Assembly (NCBI GenBank): GCA_903884005.1
Contig: CAISDA010000088.1
Location: 1-64,000, forward strand
DNA: 64,000 bases
DNA from: an uncultured Ignavibacteriota bacterium
GTDB lineage: Bacteria > Bacteroidota > Ignavibacteria > UBA10030 > UBA8401
Direction of reading: 5' to 3'
Shown: positions 43,881 through 54,300 of the stretch, piece by piece
Layout: each line of letters starts with the position of its first letter
How positions within the stretch are numbered: the first letter of the stretch is position 1
Notes under the pieces: model-generated
Database searches by the model: none
What the model was told of the DNA's origin: nothing
Seen by the model: only the letters and a program-made list of their open reading frames with translations
Translations under genes and position numbers: made by a program

Positions 43881-45441
43881 TGAATCCATCTTCCTGTGCG
43901 TTCTGGGCGGGCAGCGTAATGGTGAAGGTCGTTCCAAAATTCGTCGAACTGTGCACGCAGATCTGACCGTTATGCGATTGAATGATCTGCTGACTCATCG
44001 ACAACCCGAGTCCCGTGCCGTGCGCCTTCTTCGTGAAGAATGGACTGAATATTTTTTCCATGTCTTCTTTTTTGATGCCCAACCCGTTGTCTTTCACATC
44101 TATTTGAACACATTGTTTATCAATGTCGTTCAAATAGCGTGTCGTAATTTCGATCGTGCCGGCATCGTTCACTGCGTCGGCGGCATTCGTGAGAAGATTG
44201 ATCATGACCTGTTGTATCTGCCCGTTATCGATGAGCAGCACCGGGAGGTCGTCGGCCAGATGAGCGATGATTTTTATGTTCTTCTTGGTGAAGATCGTTC
44301 GGCACAGTTCCGCCGCACGTGTGATCACGCCGTTGATATTTTCGTATTTCTTCACGGGCTTCGTGGGACGGGCGAAGTTCAATGTGTTCTCGATGATATG
44401 ATCGATGCGCACCGCGCCCTGCAGCGTTGCTTCGATGGCTTCGCGCACATCCTCATTTTCCCGGGGCAGCACCGCCTGCAGGAACTGAAGGTTCATGCTG
44501 ATCGCCGCCAAGGGATTGCGTATCTCGTGGGCGATGCCCGCCGAGAGCCGCCCCAGCAGCGACAGTTTGTCTGCCTGCAGCAGCTGTTCGCGGAGCTGGC
44601 GTTCAACGGTCACGTCGCGCACATAGGCGATGATAAATTCCTGCGTATCGTAAAGCACCTTCCCCGCATGCGCCTCGCAGATCAACGCCTCGCCGTTGGG
44701 GCCTTCGTACTGAAACTCGACGGTCCCTTCGGAGTGCTGGTCGACCATGCTCTTGATATCGATGGGCAGCGGCGACGACATGCGCAACAGGTCGTGTTTT
44801 TGAATGCCGAGCAATTGTTCGGCGGCATGGTTGCAGTCCATGAGCGCCATGCCGCGCGCCGGGTCGAGAAGGAAATAGGCGACGAAATTGTTCTCGAAGA
44901 GGCTGCGATAGCGCGACTCGGATTCGAGGAGCTGTTTGTTTTTTTGGAGCAGCGCATTGTTGAACTGTTCCAGTTCCTCCATCTTGTCTTCGATCTTCTT
45001 GATGAGGACAAGGTTGTGCGCCTTCAGAAAATCTTTTTCCTCCGCGGTGATGTCGTTCGTCACTTCCGGCGGCGCCGCGGTGATCAGCTCCTTCACCGTG
45101 TTTAAGAGCGTTTCGATGCCCGAATATTTTACGACATAACGGTTGACGCCTATCGAATACCCGAATTGTTCATCCTCAGGAGAAACGTAATTGCCGGTAT
45201 AGAGGATGAACGGGATATGCCGCATCTGCGGATTTCCCTTGATCTCGCGGCAGAGCTGGAAGCCATCTAATTTTGGCATCATGGCATCGCTGATCACCAA
45301 TTGAACCTTATGCGTCTGAAGTATTGCCAGCGCTTCGAGTCCGTTCGATCCGCGGAGCACATCGTATTCCTGCGTCGACAAAATATCTTCAAGCAGATCT
45401 AAATTTGCTCGAATATCGTCAACGATGAGAATTGAGGGCAT
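43870..45441 (-). CDS. Receiver-PAS histidine kinase
   Basis: The 523-residue soluble kinase has an N-terminal receiver (4-118, phospho-acceptor D52 in VISDAMMPK), a coiled-coil linker (about 130-175), and a PAS domain (about 175-285, closing YVRDVTVERQLREQ). A HisKA domain has H305 in SAGIAHEIRNPL, and a HATPase domain (about 395-515) has KAHGTGLGLSMSQQI. The N-terminal receiver suggests that its own activity is controlled by another phosphorelay. The downstream gene overlaps its 3' end and encodes its probable partner. The leader region 45442-45649 contains an AT-rich TGTACAATATACATT palindrome near 45523 that may be a regulatory site. Confidence 0.93.
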   Translation of the reverse strand: MPSILIVDDIRANLDLLEDILSTQEYDVLRGSNGLEALAILQTHKVQLVISDAMMPKLDGFQLCREIKGNPQMRHIPFILYTGNYVSPEDEQFGYSIGVNRYVVKYSGIETLLNTVKELITAAPPEVTNDITAEEKDFLKAHNLVLIKKIEDKMEELEQFNNALLQKNKQLLESESRYRSLFENNFVAYFLLDPARGMALMDCNHAAEQLLGIQKHDLLRMSSPLPIDIKSMVDQHSEGTVEFQYEGPNGEALICEAHAGKVLYDTQEFIIAYVRDVTVERQLREQLLQADKLSLLGRLSAGIAHEIRNPLAAISMNLQFLQAVLPRENEDVREAIEATLQGAVRIDHIIENTLNFARPTKPVKKYENINGVITRAAELCRTIFTKKNIKIIAHLADDLPVLLIDNGQIQQVMINLLTNAADAVNDAGTIEITTRYLNDIDKQCVQIDVKDNGLGIKKEDMEKIFSPFFTKKAHGTGLGLSMSQQIIQSHNGQICVHSSTNFGTTFTITLPAQNAQEDGFNET

Positions 45442-45614
45442 TTGTCTTTTGTCTTGGGCCTACCAGCCTCTCTCCTAATTACCGAGAGGGGTCGCATAGT
45501 ACGATGAAAGCCATTTGGCGAATAATGTACAATATACATTCCAGGCGGGAAGAAAGCAAGCGGAGAGCCCGCCTCGCGACGCGGCTGCTGTCCGAGGCGT
45601 GTCACTAACGGCAA

Positions 45615-45638
45615 CGCTTTCCGAGGAGGCGGAAAGCG
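45615..45638. terminator. Hairpin after the 45650 gene
   Basis: An 8-bp stem CGCTTTCC / GGAAAGCG with an 8-base loop lies 12-35 nt after the stop of the propeller-barrel gene. No T-run follows, so termination would have to be factor-assisted; assignment is tentative. Confidence 0.35.
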
Positions 45639-45649
45639 CTGGGAACAGT

Positions 45650-48600
45650 CTAGAAATCTCCCCCGAGAGAGAAATAATATTTCGGCTCCGAGAAACCGTT
45701 GATATCATACGACCAGGCAACATCGATTTTCAGGGGAAGTCCGAAAATATAGAAACGCAACCCTGTTCCCATGCCGATCAGGAGGTCTTGTGTAACGGTG
45801 CTGCCATCGGCATTTGTGCCCACGGCCCGGTACGCCTTGTCGGACGTCCACGAGGAACCAACGTCTGTAAAGAGCAGTCCCGTGACGTTCTGGAATGCGA
45901 GCGGAAGTCCGCCGGTGACCAGATATCGGATGAACGGAAAGCGCAGCTCATAATTCATGAGCCCGAAGCGCGTTCCATTTTTGACATTATAGTTGTAGCC
46001 GCGCAGGGGCAGTGCCGGCGACAAGAATGCGTAGTCTTCTACGTTCTCTATGGGAATGCCGCCGTTGAATTCGCGGTTGATCCAGCCATCGGTGCCGCCG
46101 ATGAAGAACCGCTGGGGATTGGCGCCCATACTCACGCCGCCCGACCATCGCACGGCAAATGTATAATCGCGGTAGAGACTGAAATACGTACGATAATCCA
46201 GATTAACCGTCTGGAAGTTAAGCGAATTTTCGCCCAGGGCCGGAGAGACCATCGCGCTGACGTTATACCGTGTGCCGTTCGAAGGGGCGGTATACCCCCA
46301 GAGCGTATTGTCGTGCACAATGCTGATGGCCGGTATAATCAATGATCGCTTCTGAGTCGGTATATAGGTGTAATCCAGATTTTCGCGAAGCAGGTTCATC
46401 CACGACAAGCCGAATTCAAGCCGGTTGAACCGATCGACCGGATACGATGCCGAAGCCGAAAGGCCCCAGGTGCGGAACCGATAGAGCGACACATCGCCCA
46501 GTGGATCGTTGAGGTAGAGGAAGCGCGCGCTGTGATACCCCTGTATGCCATAATCGATCAGGTCCGGCAGGTAGTAGTATGCCAGAACATAATCGCTGTT
46601 TTTCAGATCGAGCAGCAGGTTGGTCAGGAAATAAATCTGATGATCGCCGAGCATGTCGCTGAATGCCATCATGGTCGTGCCCTGCACGCCGTAGAACGTG
46701 CTGAAGGCGGCATTGCCGTAAACGATATCGGGCGTAAAATTGAGTTTATACTTGTTGATCTTGTAATTCCCGTCGTCGTCAACATTGTTTTCGACCGCAA
46801 TATTCTTCGCACCCGCAGCCGATGCGGTCGTCGGAATGATCTGCCTCACTTTCGTGGTTTCCTCGGCGAACACATAGTTGTTGAAATCGATGCGTATATT
46901 TTCGCCATAGACAGCAGTGGTATCGCTTTTTTTCACATTCTTCGCTGCAACCAGGGCCTGCGCTTCACTTGAATCGGCGAGGTGTTTTGCGATGCTTGCC
47001 TTTCGTTTCAGATATTCCGTGGACTCCACCTCGTTCGTCTGAATCTTTTTTTCGAACGGCGTCTTGAGCAGGAAAATATCGAAGCCCGCTTCGTTCAGGC
47101 AGGAAAAGGACAGCTTGTTCGCATCGGCCGAGAGCGAAAGCTGGTACACGCCGGTGATGGAATTAGTGATCGGCCGGTCGACTCCGGTAGCCAGCGTCCG
47201 CTCGTAGATATTATTGATGCCGCTCCGGTCCGTCACATAGAGCAGCTTGGTGCCATCGGGAGAAGGAACCGGATTTGTCTTATCGCAATTCGGTTCGTTC
47301 GTGATGCGCTTCATGACGCCGCTGTCAGTCGTGTATGAATAAATATCCAGCTGCGAATAATCATACTTCGAGATCTTGAATTTCGGAGGGAGCTGCACGG
47401 GCGTGATAAAATCGCGGCGGTCGGAAACAAAATAGATCGTCTTCCCATCCGAGGTCCAGATGGGATCGGAATCGCTGAAGACATCGTCGGTGATCTGCTT
47501 CAATTCATGCGTCGACAGCGAGTACGTATATATATCCGACTGATTGGATTTGTCGCCGACGAACGCCAGCTTGTCTCCGACGGGAGACCAATGGATCGAA
47601 AAAATTCCTTCCAGCGGGATCTCGATTTTTTCAATATCCTTCGAGGCGACATCCACGAGATAGATGGCATCCCGTTCTCCGCTCTTTGCGGCAAGGGCGA
47701 TCTTTTTCGAATCCGGAGACCAGCCGATGCCGGGAGTGAGCAGATGGAGTTCCTCGAAATTTTTCGTGCGCTGCCCGTCGACGATTTTCGTGATTTTGTT
47801 GTCGATCGTCGACATGAGAAAGACGTCGAAGTAATCATTCCTGTCCGAGATGAACGCGATTTTGTCGCCCTGCGGCGAGATCGCGGGACTGGTGTTATAG
47901 AAATTTCCGTCCTTCGTGTGGTTCGTGAGCCGCGTCGCATAATCCGCCGGGTCTTCGCGCTTCGCGATATCGGGCCAGTAGAGCACCTTGTTTTCCTTTT
48001 GCCATCGCTCGTTGAGCTCGGAGACGCTCAGGCCGATCGCGGCCTTGAAGCCCGCATCGACGTTGCGCGCGCCCTTGATGCGATTGAGTATTTCGGATAT
48101 TTTCGGATCGCCGTACTTATTGGCGATGTAATACCACACGGATTGTCCGCCCCTGTAGGCGAAGTAGCCGCCCAGATAGTCGATCGGCGGAAGATAGGTA
48201 TGGATCGCCGCGTCGCGCATGAACATGTCTGAATTCGTGTCCCATTTCAGCGATTCGTATTCGGCGAGGCCCTCATTGAACCACATCGGCAGCTGGAGGC
48301 GGATATTATTCGAAATGATGGACTGGATCGAGCCCCCGTAGAACATATCGTTCAAGACCGCATGCACAAGTTCGTGATGGATCACGTGGCGGAACTGCCG
48401 GTAGCTGCCTTCGAACGGGACAACGACGCGGTTCTTGAAGAGTTCGGTGACGCCGCCAATGCCCTCTTCCATGTATTCGCTGACGACGTTGGTCTGCTGA
48501 AAATCGTTGTGCGAGTTGTAGACCATAATCGGCACGCGGTTGTTGATCTGGTAGCGGAAGCTCTTGCTGATGGAGGCGTAAGCCGATTCGGCGGCAGCGG

Positions 48601-48772
48601 CGGTAAAATACGCAAGCGGCTGTCCTTCCTGGTAGAAATAAATGTCGAAGTGATCGGTCTGTATGAACGACCAGTCGAATTTTTTATACTGGACCTTGTT
48701 TTTTCCGAAGTTGCCTTCCTGCGCGACGGCCGCAGTGGAAAGCATCAGAAGCAAGAACAGAATTTTTTTCAT
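45650..48772 (-). CDS. Peptidase MA-like / WD40-like propeller / outer-membrane barrel protein
   Basis: The 1040-residue exported protein combines three parts. After a signal peptide (1-17) comes a gluzincin metallopeptidase-like domain with HHELVH (H133, E134, H137) and NEGLAEY (E171 as third ligand). A TolB-like WD40 propeller of PD40 repeats follows (about 300-640; KIAFISDRNDY, GWSPDSKKIALAA, WTSDGKTIYFVSDR). The C-terminal part (about 690-1040) is of Omp85/BamA-barrel type, with GVSMGANPQRFFIGGTDGWI and a terminal Phe (YYFSLGGDF). The start was set at ATG 48772, with GAGG 8 nt upstream; upstream frame extension has no signal peptide. Its role is unknown, but the build suggests a surface protease or assembly factor in the outer membrane. 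Confidence 0.82.
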   Translation of the reverse strand: MKKILFLLLMLSTAAVAQEGNFGKNKVQYKKFDWSFIQTDHFDIYFYQEGQPLAYFTAAAAESAYASISKSFRYQINNRVPIMVYNSHNDFQQTNVVSEYMEEGIGGVTELFKNRVVVPFEGSYRQFRHVIHHELVHAVLNDMFYGGSIQSIISNNIRLQLPMWFNEGLAEYESLKWDTNSDMFMRDAAIHTYLPPIDYLGGYFAYRGGQSVWYYIANKYGDPKISEILNRIKGARNVDAGFKAAIGLSVSELNERWQKENKVLYWPDIAKREDPADYATRLTNHTKDGNFYNTSPAISPQGDKIAFISDRNDYFDVFLMSTIDNKITKIVDGQRTKNFEELHLLTPGIGWSPDSKKIALAAKSGERDAIYLVDVASKDIEKIEIPLEGIFSIHWSPVGDKLAFVGDKSNQSDIYTYSLSTHELKQITDDVFSDSDPIWTSDGKTIYFVSDRRDFITPVQLPPKFKISKYDYSQLDIYSYTTDSGVMKRITNEPNCDKTNPVPSPDGTKLLYVTDRSGINNIYERTLATGVDRPITNSITGVYQLSLSADANKLSFSCLNEAGFDIFLLKTPFEKKIQTNEVESTEYLKRKASIAKHLADSSEAQALVAAKNVKKSDTTAVYGENIRIDFNNYVFAEETTKVRQIIPTTASAAGAKNIAVENNVDDDGNYKINKYKLNFTPDIVYGNAAFSTFYGVQGTTMMAFSDMLGDHQIYFLTNLLLDLKNSDYVLAYYYLPDLIDYGIQGYHSARFLYLNDPLGDVSLYRFRTWGLSASASYPVDRFNRLEFGLSWMNLLRENLDYTYIPTQKRSLIIPAISIVHDNTLWGYTAPSNGTRYNVSAMVSPALGENSLNFQTVNLDYRTYFSLYRDYTFAVRWSGGVSMGANPQRFFIGGTDGWINREFNGGIPIENVEDYAFLSPALPLRGYNYNVKNGTRFGLMNYELRFPFIRYLVTGGLPLAFQNVTGLLFTDVGSSWTSDKAYRAVGTNADGSTVTQDLLIGMGTGLRFYIFGLPLKIDVAWSYDINGFSEPKYYFSLGGDF

Positions 48773-48857
48773 AGTCGCCTCGATAAAGAATTCGATGACC
48801 TTCTTCATGCGTAAAAGATATTGATCATAAATACCTGACACCACGCACCATAGTCCC

Positions 48858-49006
48858 TGTCATTCTGAAGAAGCTCAAGCGACTGAAGAATCTCGCCGGC
48901 TGCACACGCGATGCAAGATTCTTCGCTTGCGCTCAGAATGACGGAGTACATATGCCATTGTAATGAAGATTCTTAACGCAGCCAAGATGAAACCTCAGAA
49001 TGACAT
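48858..49006 (-). repeat. TCATTCTGA miniature element, copy 2
   Basis: The best-preserved copy: about 149 bp, bounded by TGTCATTCTGA and TCAGAATGACA as terminal inverted repeats. It has an internal hairpin of GAAGAATCTCGCCGGCTGC and GCAAGATTCTTCGCTTGCGC. It lies between the rnr 3' end and the 45650 gene leader. Confidence 0.75.
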
Positions 49007-49054
49007 CCGGCCCTGCAATATTTCAACACACCGGAAACGGCATTAATTCCAATG

Positions 49055-51343
49055 CTAGCGCCGACGCCCTTTTGATTTTTTTCCAGGACGGCCGAAGTGC
49101 GCGGATTCTTTTTTGCCGTGTGTGACCGAAGGCGCATTTTTTCTTCCGGGAACGGTATGGCTTGTCGCAAGCTTGAATCGCGGCAGAGGCTTCTCGGCTT
49201 TCTCTTCCGGTGCCAGTGCAAAGTCGATCATGCGCCTGCTCACATCGACGGCAAGCACCACGACACGGATCGCATCGCCCAGGCGGAACTGGCGGCCTTG
49301 CCTCTCGCCGATGATGGAAAACTGTTTCTCGTCGTACCGGTAATAATCGTCGCCCAGGTTCCTCATATGCAGCAACCCCTCGACAAGCACGTCGTTCACC
49401 TCGATGAACAGGCCGTAGGGCGCAACGCCGGAGACGACGGCTTCGTACACGCTGCCGATGCGGTCGCGCATATACTCCACCTGCATCACCTTCACTGATG
49501 CGCGTTCGGCTTCCATGGCGACGCGTTCGCGGTCGGAGCACCATTTGCATTCGACCGGAAGTTGTTTCACCAGATCTTCGCGGCGCGCGTGCGTCATGCC
49601 GTGCGCGTATTCGTCCAGCAACCGGTGCACCATGAGGTCAGGGTAGCGCCTGATGGGCGATGTAAAATGCGTATAATGATCGAACGACAAGCCGAAATGC
49701 CCGATGTTCTTATCCGAGTACACAGCCTTCGCCATCGACCGGATCGCGACCTCGTTGATGACATTTTCTTCCTTGCTGCCTCGCGCGTCGGCCAGGAGCT
49801 TCTGCAAATCTTTAGACGAAACAGAACCCGAAACGTCCAACGTATAGCCGAATTTTTTCACGAACAGTGATAATTCCTTCAGTTTGTCCTTGTCGGGAAG
49901 GTCGTGTATGCGATAGACGAAGGGCTTCAGCGCTTCGTCTTTTTTCACCTTGCCGATGTGTTCGGCCACCGTGCGGTTGGCGAGCAGCATGCATTCTTCG
50001 ACCAGCTGATGGCTCTTGAGCCTGACCTTGACCTTTATTTCGACCGGCGTGCCGTGCTCGTCGTACTGAAATTTCGCCTCGGGCGAATCGAAATCCACCG
50101 CCCCGTTCTTCATGCGCTTTGCACGGAGGGCCGAGGCGATTGTCCACAGTTGTTGCAGCTCCTCCGAATAGTCGCCTGCACCGTCATCCAATACCCGTTC
50201 GGCCGCTTCGTACGAAAAGCGGCGCTTCGAATTGATGACACTGTGCACGATCTCGTAGGCTTTGACGACGCCTTTTTTGGTGACGGTCATGAAGCAGGTG
50301 AATGCCAGACGGTCCTTGAGGGGAACGAGGCTGCAGAGATTATTCGAGATGCGTTCGGGCAGCATTGGCACCACCTGGTTTGCCAGATAGACGCTCGTGC
50401 CGCGTTCGTATGCTTCCGTGTCGAGCACGGTGCCCGGCTTCACATACGCGCTGACATCCGCGATATGAACGCCGAGACGGAACGTGTCCGCCTCGAGGTG
50501 TTCGATCGAGAGCGCGTCGTCGAAGTCCTTTGCATCCTCTGGATCGATCGTCATTGCCGCCAGGCCGCGAAGGTCCGTGCGCGCGGCCACTTCCTTCGCC
50601 GAGATTTTCCCCGGCAGCGCATCGGCCGCGGCGTCCACGGCAGGCGGAAATTTTTTCGAGAGGTGATACGTCTCGATCACGGACGAGATCTCGGTGTGTA
50701 TGTTACCCGCCCGGCCGATGACCGAAAGGACCCTGCCTTCCGGGTTCAGGTGATCGGATTCCCACGACTCGAATGCGACGAGCACTTTTTCTCCGGCGTT
50801 CGCGCCGTTCAATTGCTGCGGTGGGATGTAGATGTCTCGCGGCACGGTGGGATCGTCGCAGATCACAAAATAAAAATTCCGGCTGTGTTCCAGCCGGCCC
50901 ACAAATTCGGTCTTGGCGCGAGAGACAACCTCGATCACTTCGCCTTCCACATTTTCATCCCGGTTCTTTTTGCTTTGCCGCCCGCCGAAGAGCGCAACCC
51001 GCACCGTATCGCCGTTGAACGCCGTCGAGAGCGAACGCTTGGCGATATACACATCGGCCTCGCCGGGAACGGCCACGAATCCCATGCCGGCCTTCGTGAT
51101 CATCAGCGTGCCTGTCACGACATTGGAGCCGGAGTGCGGACGCTGGTATCCTTTCGACTTGTTGTAGACAAGTTCGTTGTTGTCCGCCATCGCGTGGAGC
51201 ACGCGCCGCAGCGTCTGGAATTCGGCCTCATCGTCGATATTCAGTTTCGAGCGAAGTTCGCGTGACCGATATCCCTCGTTCGGATGGCGGTCGAATAATT
51301 TTTGGACCCGGGCGTAGAGTACTTTTTCCTGTGAGGATGTCAT
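49055..51343 (-). CDS. rnr: Ribonuclease R
   Basis: A processive 3'-5' exoribonuclease of the RNB family, used in RNA quality control and decay of structured RNA. The 762-residue protein shows an N-terminal winged-helix region (1-65), OB-fold cold-shock domains (about 70-240), and the RNB catalytic domain (about 250-590) with DPEDAKDFDDA at 267-277 (metal-binding aspartates). An S1 domain (about 620-705) has GSVYEAVVSGVAPYGLFIEV, and the tail is Lys/Arg-rich (KKSKGRRR), as is common in RNase R. It begins 12 nt after the TamB-like gene stop, so the two share a transcript. Confidence 0.96.
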   Translation of the reverse strand: MTSSQEKVLYARVQKLFDRHPNEGYRSRELRSKLNIDDEAEFQTLRRVLHAMADNNELVYNKSKGYQRPHSGSNVVTGTLMITKAGMGFVAVPGEADVYIAKRSLSTAFNGDTVRVALFGGRQSKKNRDENVEGEVIEVVSRAKTEFVGRLEHSRNFYFVICDDPTVPRDIYIPPQQLNGANAGEKVLVAFESWESDHLNPEGRVLSVIGRAGNIHTEISSVIETYHLSKKFPPAVDAAADALPGKISAKEVAARTDLRGLAAMTIDPEDAKDFDDALSIEHLEADTFRLGVHIADVSAYVKPGTVLDTEAYERGTSVYLANQVVPMLPERISNNLCSLVPLKDRLAFTCFMTVTKKGVVKAYEIVHSVINSKRRFSYEAAERVLDDGAGDYSEELQQLWTIASALRAKRMKNGAVDFDSPEAKFQYDEHGTPVEIKVKVRLKSHQLVEECMLLANRTVAEHIGKVKKDEALKPFVYRIHDLPDKDKLKELSLFVKKFGYTLDVSGSVSSKDLQKLLADARGSKEENVINEVAIRSMAKAVYSDKNIGHFGLSFDHYTHFTSPIRRYPDLMVHRLLDEYAHGMTHARREDLVKQLPVECKWCSDRERVAMEAERASVKVMQVEYMRDRIGSVYEAVVSGVAPYGLFIEVNDVLVEGLLHMRNLGDDYYRYDEKQFSIIGERQGRQFRLGDAIRVVVLAVDVSRRMIDFALAPEEKAEKPLPRFKLATSHTVPGRKNAPSVTHGKKESAHFGRPGKKSKGRRR

Positions 51344-51355
51344 GATGCGTGTGAG

Positions 51356-54300
51356 TTAAAAGATGAACCGGTAATAGAGCCGGGCAAGCATGTAGGTCGA
51401 ATTTTTATTGTCGCCGATATCATCCACACGCCGCTCCACTTCGAGGATGAAGTTGCGCCGGGCTTTGTCGCCGAGCGGATATTGCACCGAGACATTCATG
51501 TTGCCGGGGTCCGCCGAAAGCACACGGCCGCCAATCGTGTAGTATGCGTCGAGCACTTCCCCGCTCAAGCGCATATCCAGATCCGTTCTTGATGCGACTC
51601 CTGTTGTGCTTGTGGTGGATCCGATGCCGCCTGTCGGACGGATCTCGATTTTTTTAACGAAGGGGATCTTGTTGCGCTGCATAAAATCCACGATCGCACT
51701 CGAGACGAGGCCCGAGACCGAGCCGATGAGGACATTGCCTACCTTAGAGGCGATGTTGGCGCGGTCCTGGTTGCTCAATTCCTCGCGGAACTTGCCCGGC
51801 ACGCCCGGACTCGACGTCATTAAAAACGACACCGCATTATTCTGCACATCGTCTGTGACTTCGGTCTCTTTCAGATTTTTATCGACACGGGTCACGGTGA
51901 ATTTGATCGGGTCGGGCCGCAGACGCATACCGGTGATCTTCATGGTGACGACCACTTTTTCATCTTCCGCGTTTGCGACACCCGCCGGCGTGTGCGTCCC
52001 ATCATATTTTGCCGTGATGTCGAGCGACGGATTATCGGGCGGCCCGGTGAAAATAAGCGAGCCGGATGCGGAGAATTTTTTGAACCAGGTATAACTGGAC
52101 TGATCGGCAACGCGGATGGTCCCCGTGAGGCGGACATTGTTCCCCTCTTTGATGAGGGTCAAGCGGCCGTTCAATTCGGCATACAGCTCTTCGTATGCAG
52201 CCGGATTGGCGTTGAAGATCATTCGGACGCTCACGTTGCCCTGCGTCTGTATCTGCAGATCGTACGAGAGGCCGTCGATGAACGTGGACTCGAAGCCCGG
52301 CGCCTTTGCGAATGTGCGGTCGAGGTCGTTGATGAATTCGAGCGCAAGCGCGGAGTCGGCTGAGATGCGGCTTGTATCATCGATCGTCACGATGCTGCTG
52401 ATGCGTGTCGATGACGAGGATTGCTGCGCAGTGGGGGGGAAATCGAGATTTGCCTGACGCACGAGTATCACACCCGCAAGCCGCGAACGCTCATACGTGC
52501 CCTCAAAACGCATGCCGTCATCACCTGTGGCCGCAACGAGGTTCCCGAAGAACGACCGATTTTCCGTCCGGACGCGTTCCTGCATCACCATTAACTCTCC
52601 GCGGCCGCGAAGATGGTATTCGTCCGGAGCGAATCCTTTCATCAGCACGTAGCCGTCCACTTCGGCGCCCCCGGCGTCGTAATCCGTCGGAAGATTATGG
52701 AGCGTGAATTCGTTGAGCGTCACGCTTGTGCTGTCGAGTTTAAGTTTGCCCTCGGCCTGATAGGTCATGCCGTTGTTGAGCAGCCGGAACGATCCGGTAT
52801 GCAGAGTTGCTCCGCCCTTGAATCGTGGATCCTTCAGCGACCCGGTCAGGCGGATCGAACTTTTCAGGATGCCCCGCACGTTTGAGATCTCGGGGATGAA
52901 AGGATCGAAGAGGCTCATCTGTATGTTATCAGTCGTGAGCAGCACGTCCATGCCCTCGATGCCGGTCCTGTTGTCCGCTCCGATGAATGCAAGATCCAGC
53001 GGGATCGTCCCGTGCAGATCAAGATCTTGCTGCGCGCCGGAGGCTGATTCGTGCGAGATGCGGCACGTGACGTCGCCGAGACGATCTGCATATTCAATTT
53101 TGGCGGCGATCGTTCCGAATTTCGTTTCACGGTACGCGATGTCGTATCCGCGAAATGACGAATAGATTGTGGGCGACCGCAGCGTCCCGCCGACCAACAG
53201 ATCCGCATCCCACGCGCCGCCGAAGAGAGCGGCATTGGCGCGAAACCGGGGCGACAAACTGAAATGCCGGATGTCCGGAAACTGGAAATTCGTCAGGAAC
53301 GCCGCGCCCGACAACCGGCTTCCATAATCGAGCGAACCATAGACGACAAGCTGCGATTCCCCATGAGCGAACAGCGACGAATCGAGCTTGATCCCGGTTT
53401 CACCGATGGTGAGAGTGACGGGTTGCAGATTGTGCAGATCGAATCCGTGATAGCGGAAATTCAGCGTCGAGAATGCAATATGATGCGACGGCTGCACCAG
53501 ATCGACGGTGCCGGAGGATGCAATGGACATGGTGGTATCGATGTCGCCCGCGACCGCAAGCGTGCCGTGGCGGCCCTGAAGGTTCAACAACACCGAGGGT
53601 GAATGGAGGATCGTCGCGCCGATGCGGAGATCTTTGGCTGCAAAATGAATGTCCACTTTCATGGGACTCTGCTGACTGAAGAGACTGTCGCGCTTCATAT
53701 GCGTCAGCCCGTACGTCAGCCAGAGATCGCGCACAGCCACGGGCGTTTCAGACTGCGTGTACGAACCCTTCGTTACGGCAATTCTCCCCTCGGCAGAGAG
53801 CGTGTCTGCATCGCCGGCAATTGTCCCTTCGAGCGTACCGAGTGCGCTGATGGATGCAGTATTGAAAAACACAGACAACGGCTTCAGGTCCTTCAGCGTC
53901 GCCGTATAGGCGATGTGAAATGGCTCATTCTGCACCGTGCCCGAATGAACGGGTGCGGGCATATCGGCGACGGCGGAATCGCCGTAGGCATACCCGAAGA
54001 GCCGCCGCTGTTCCCGATATGCGTCCCTGATACCGATCGCGTGTGCCTTGACGGCGGCAACAACGTTGTCGAATGTGAAATCGCCCTTCAACGTGACATC
54101 GGCGATCGGCGAAAATGCACGGATTGTTTTTCCACCTGCGGTCTGCCGGGTCTCGGCGCTGACGCTGGCGCTGTCGAACATGTACGCGCCGAATGCCGAC
54201 GGCATGAACTGGAGACGTACATTGGCATTCGCCTCGAGCAACGAGAAACGGTCGGCATCGGCGGCAAAGGAAAAAGAAATTGCCGATCCGTAGTACGGAT

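Noticed and set aside
42720-45105. Two long plus-strand open frames (42720-43829, 43951-45105)
   Set aside because: They are mirror images of the sigma-54 activator and the kinase genes; composition is that of shadow frames.
49904-51265. 453-codon open frame on the plus strand
   Set aside because: Antisense to rnr, which has all its family motifs; the plus-strand product has no recognisable feature.
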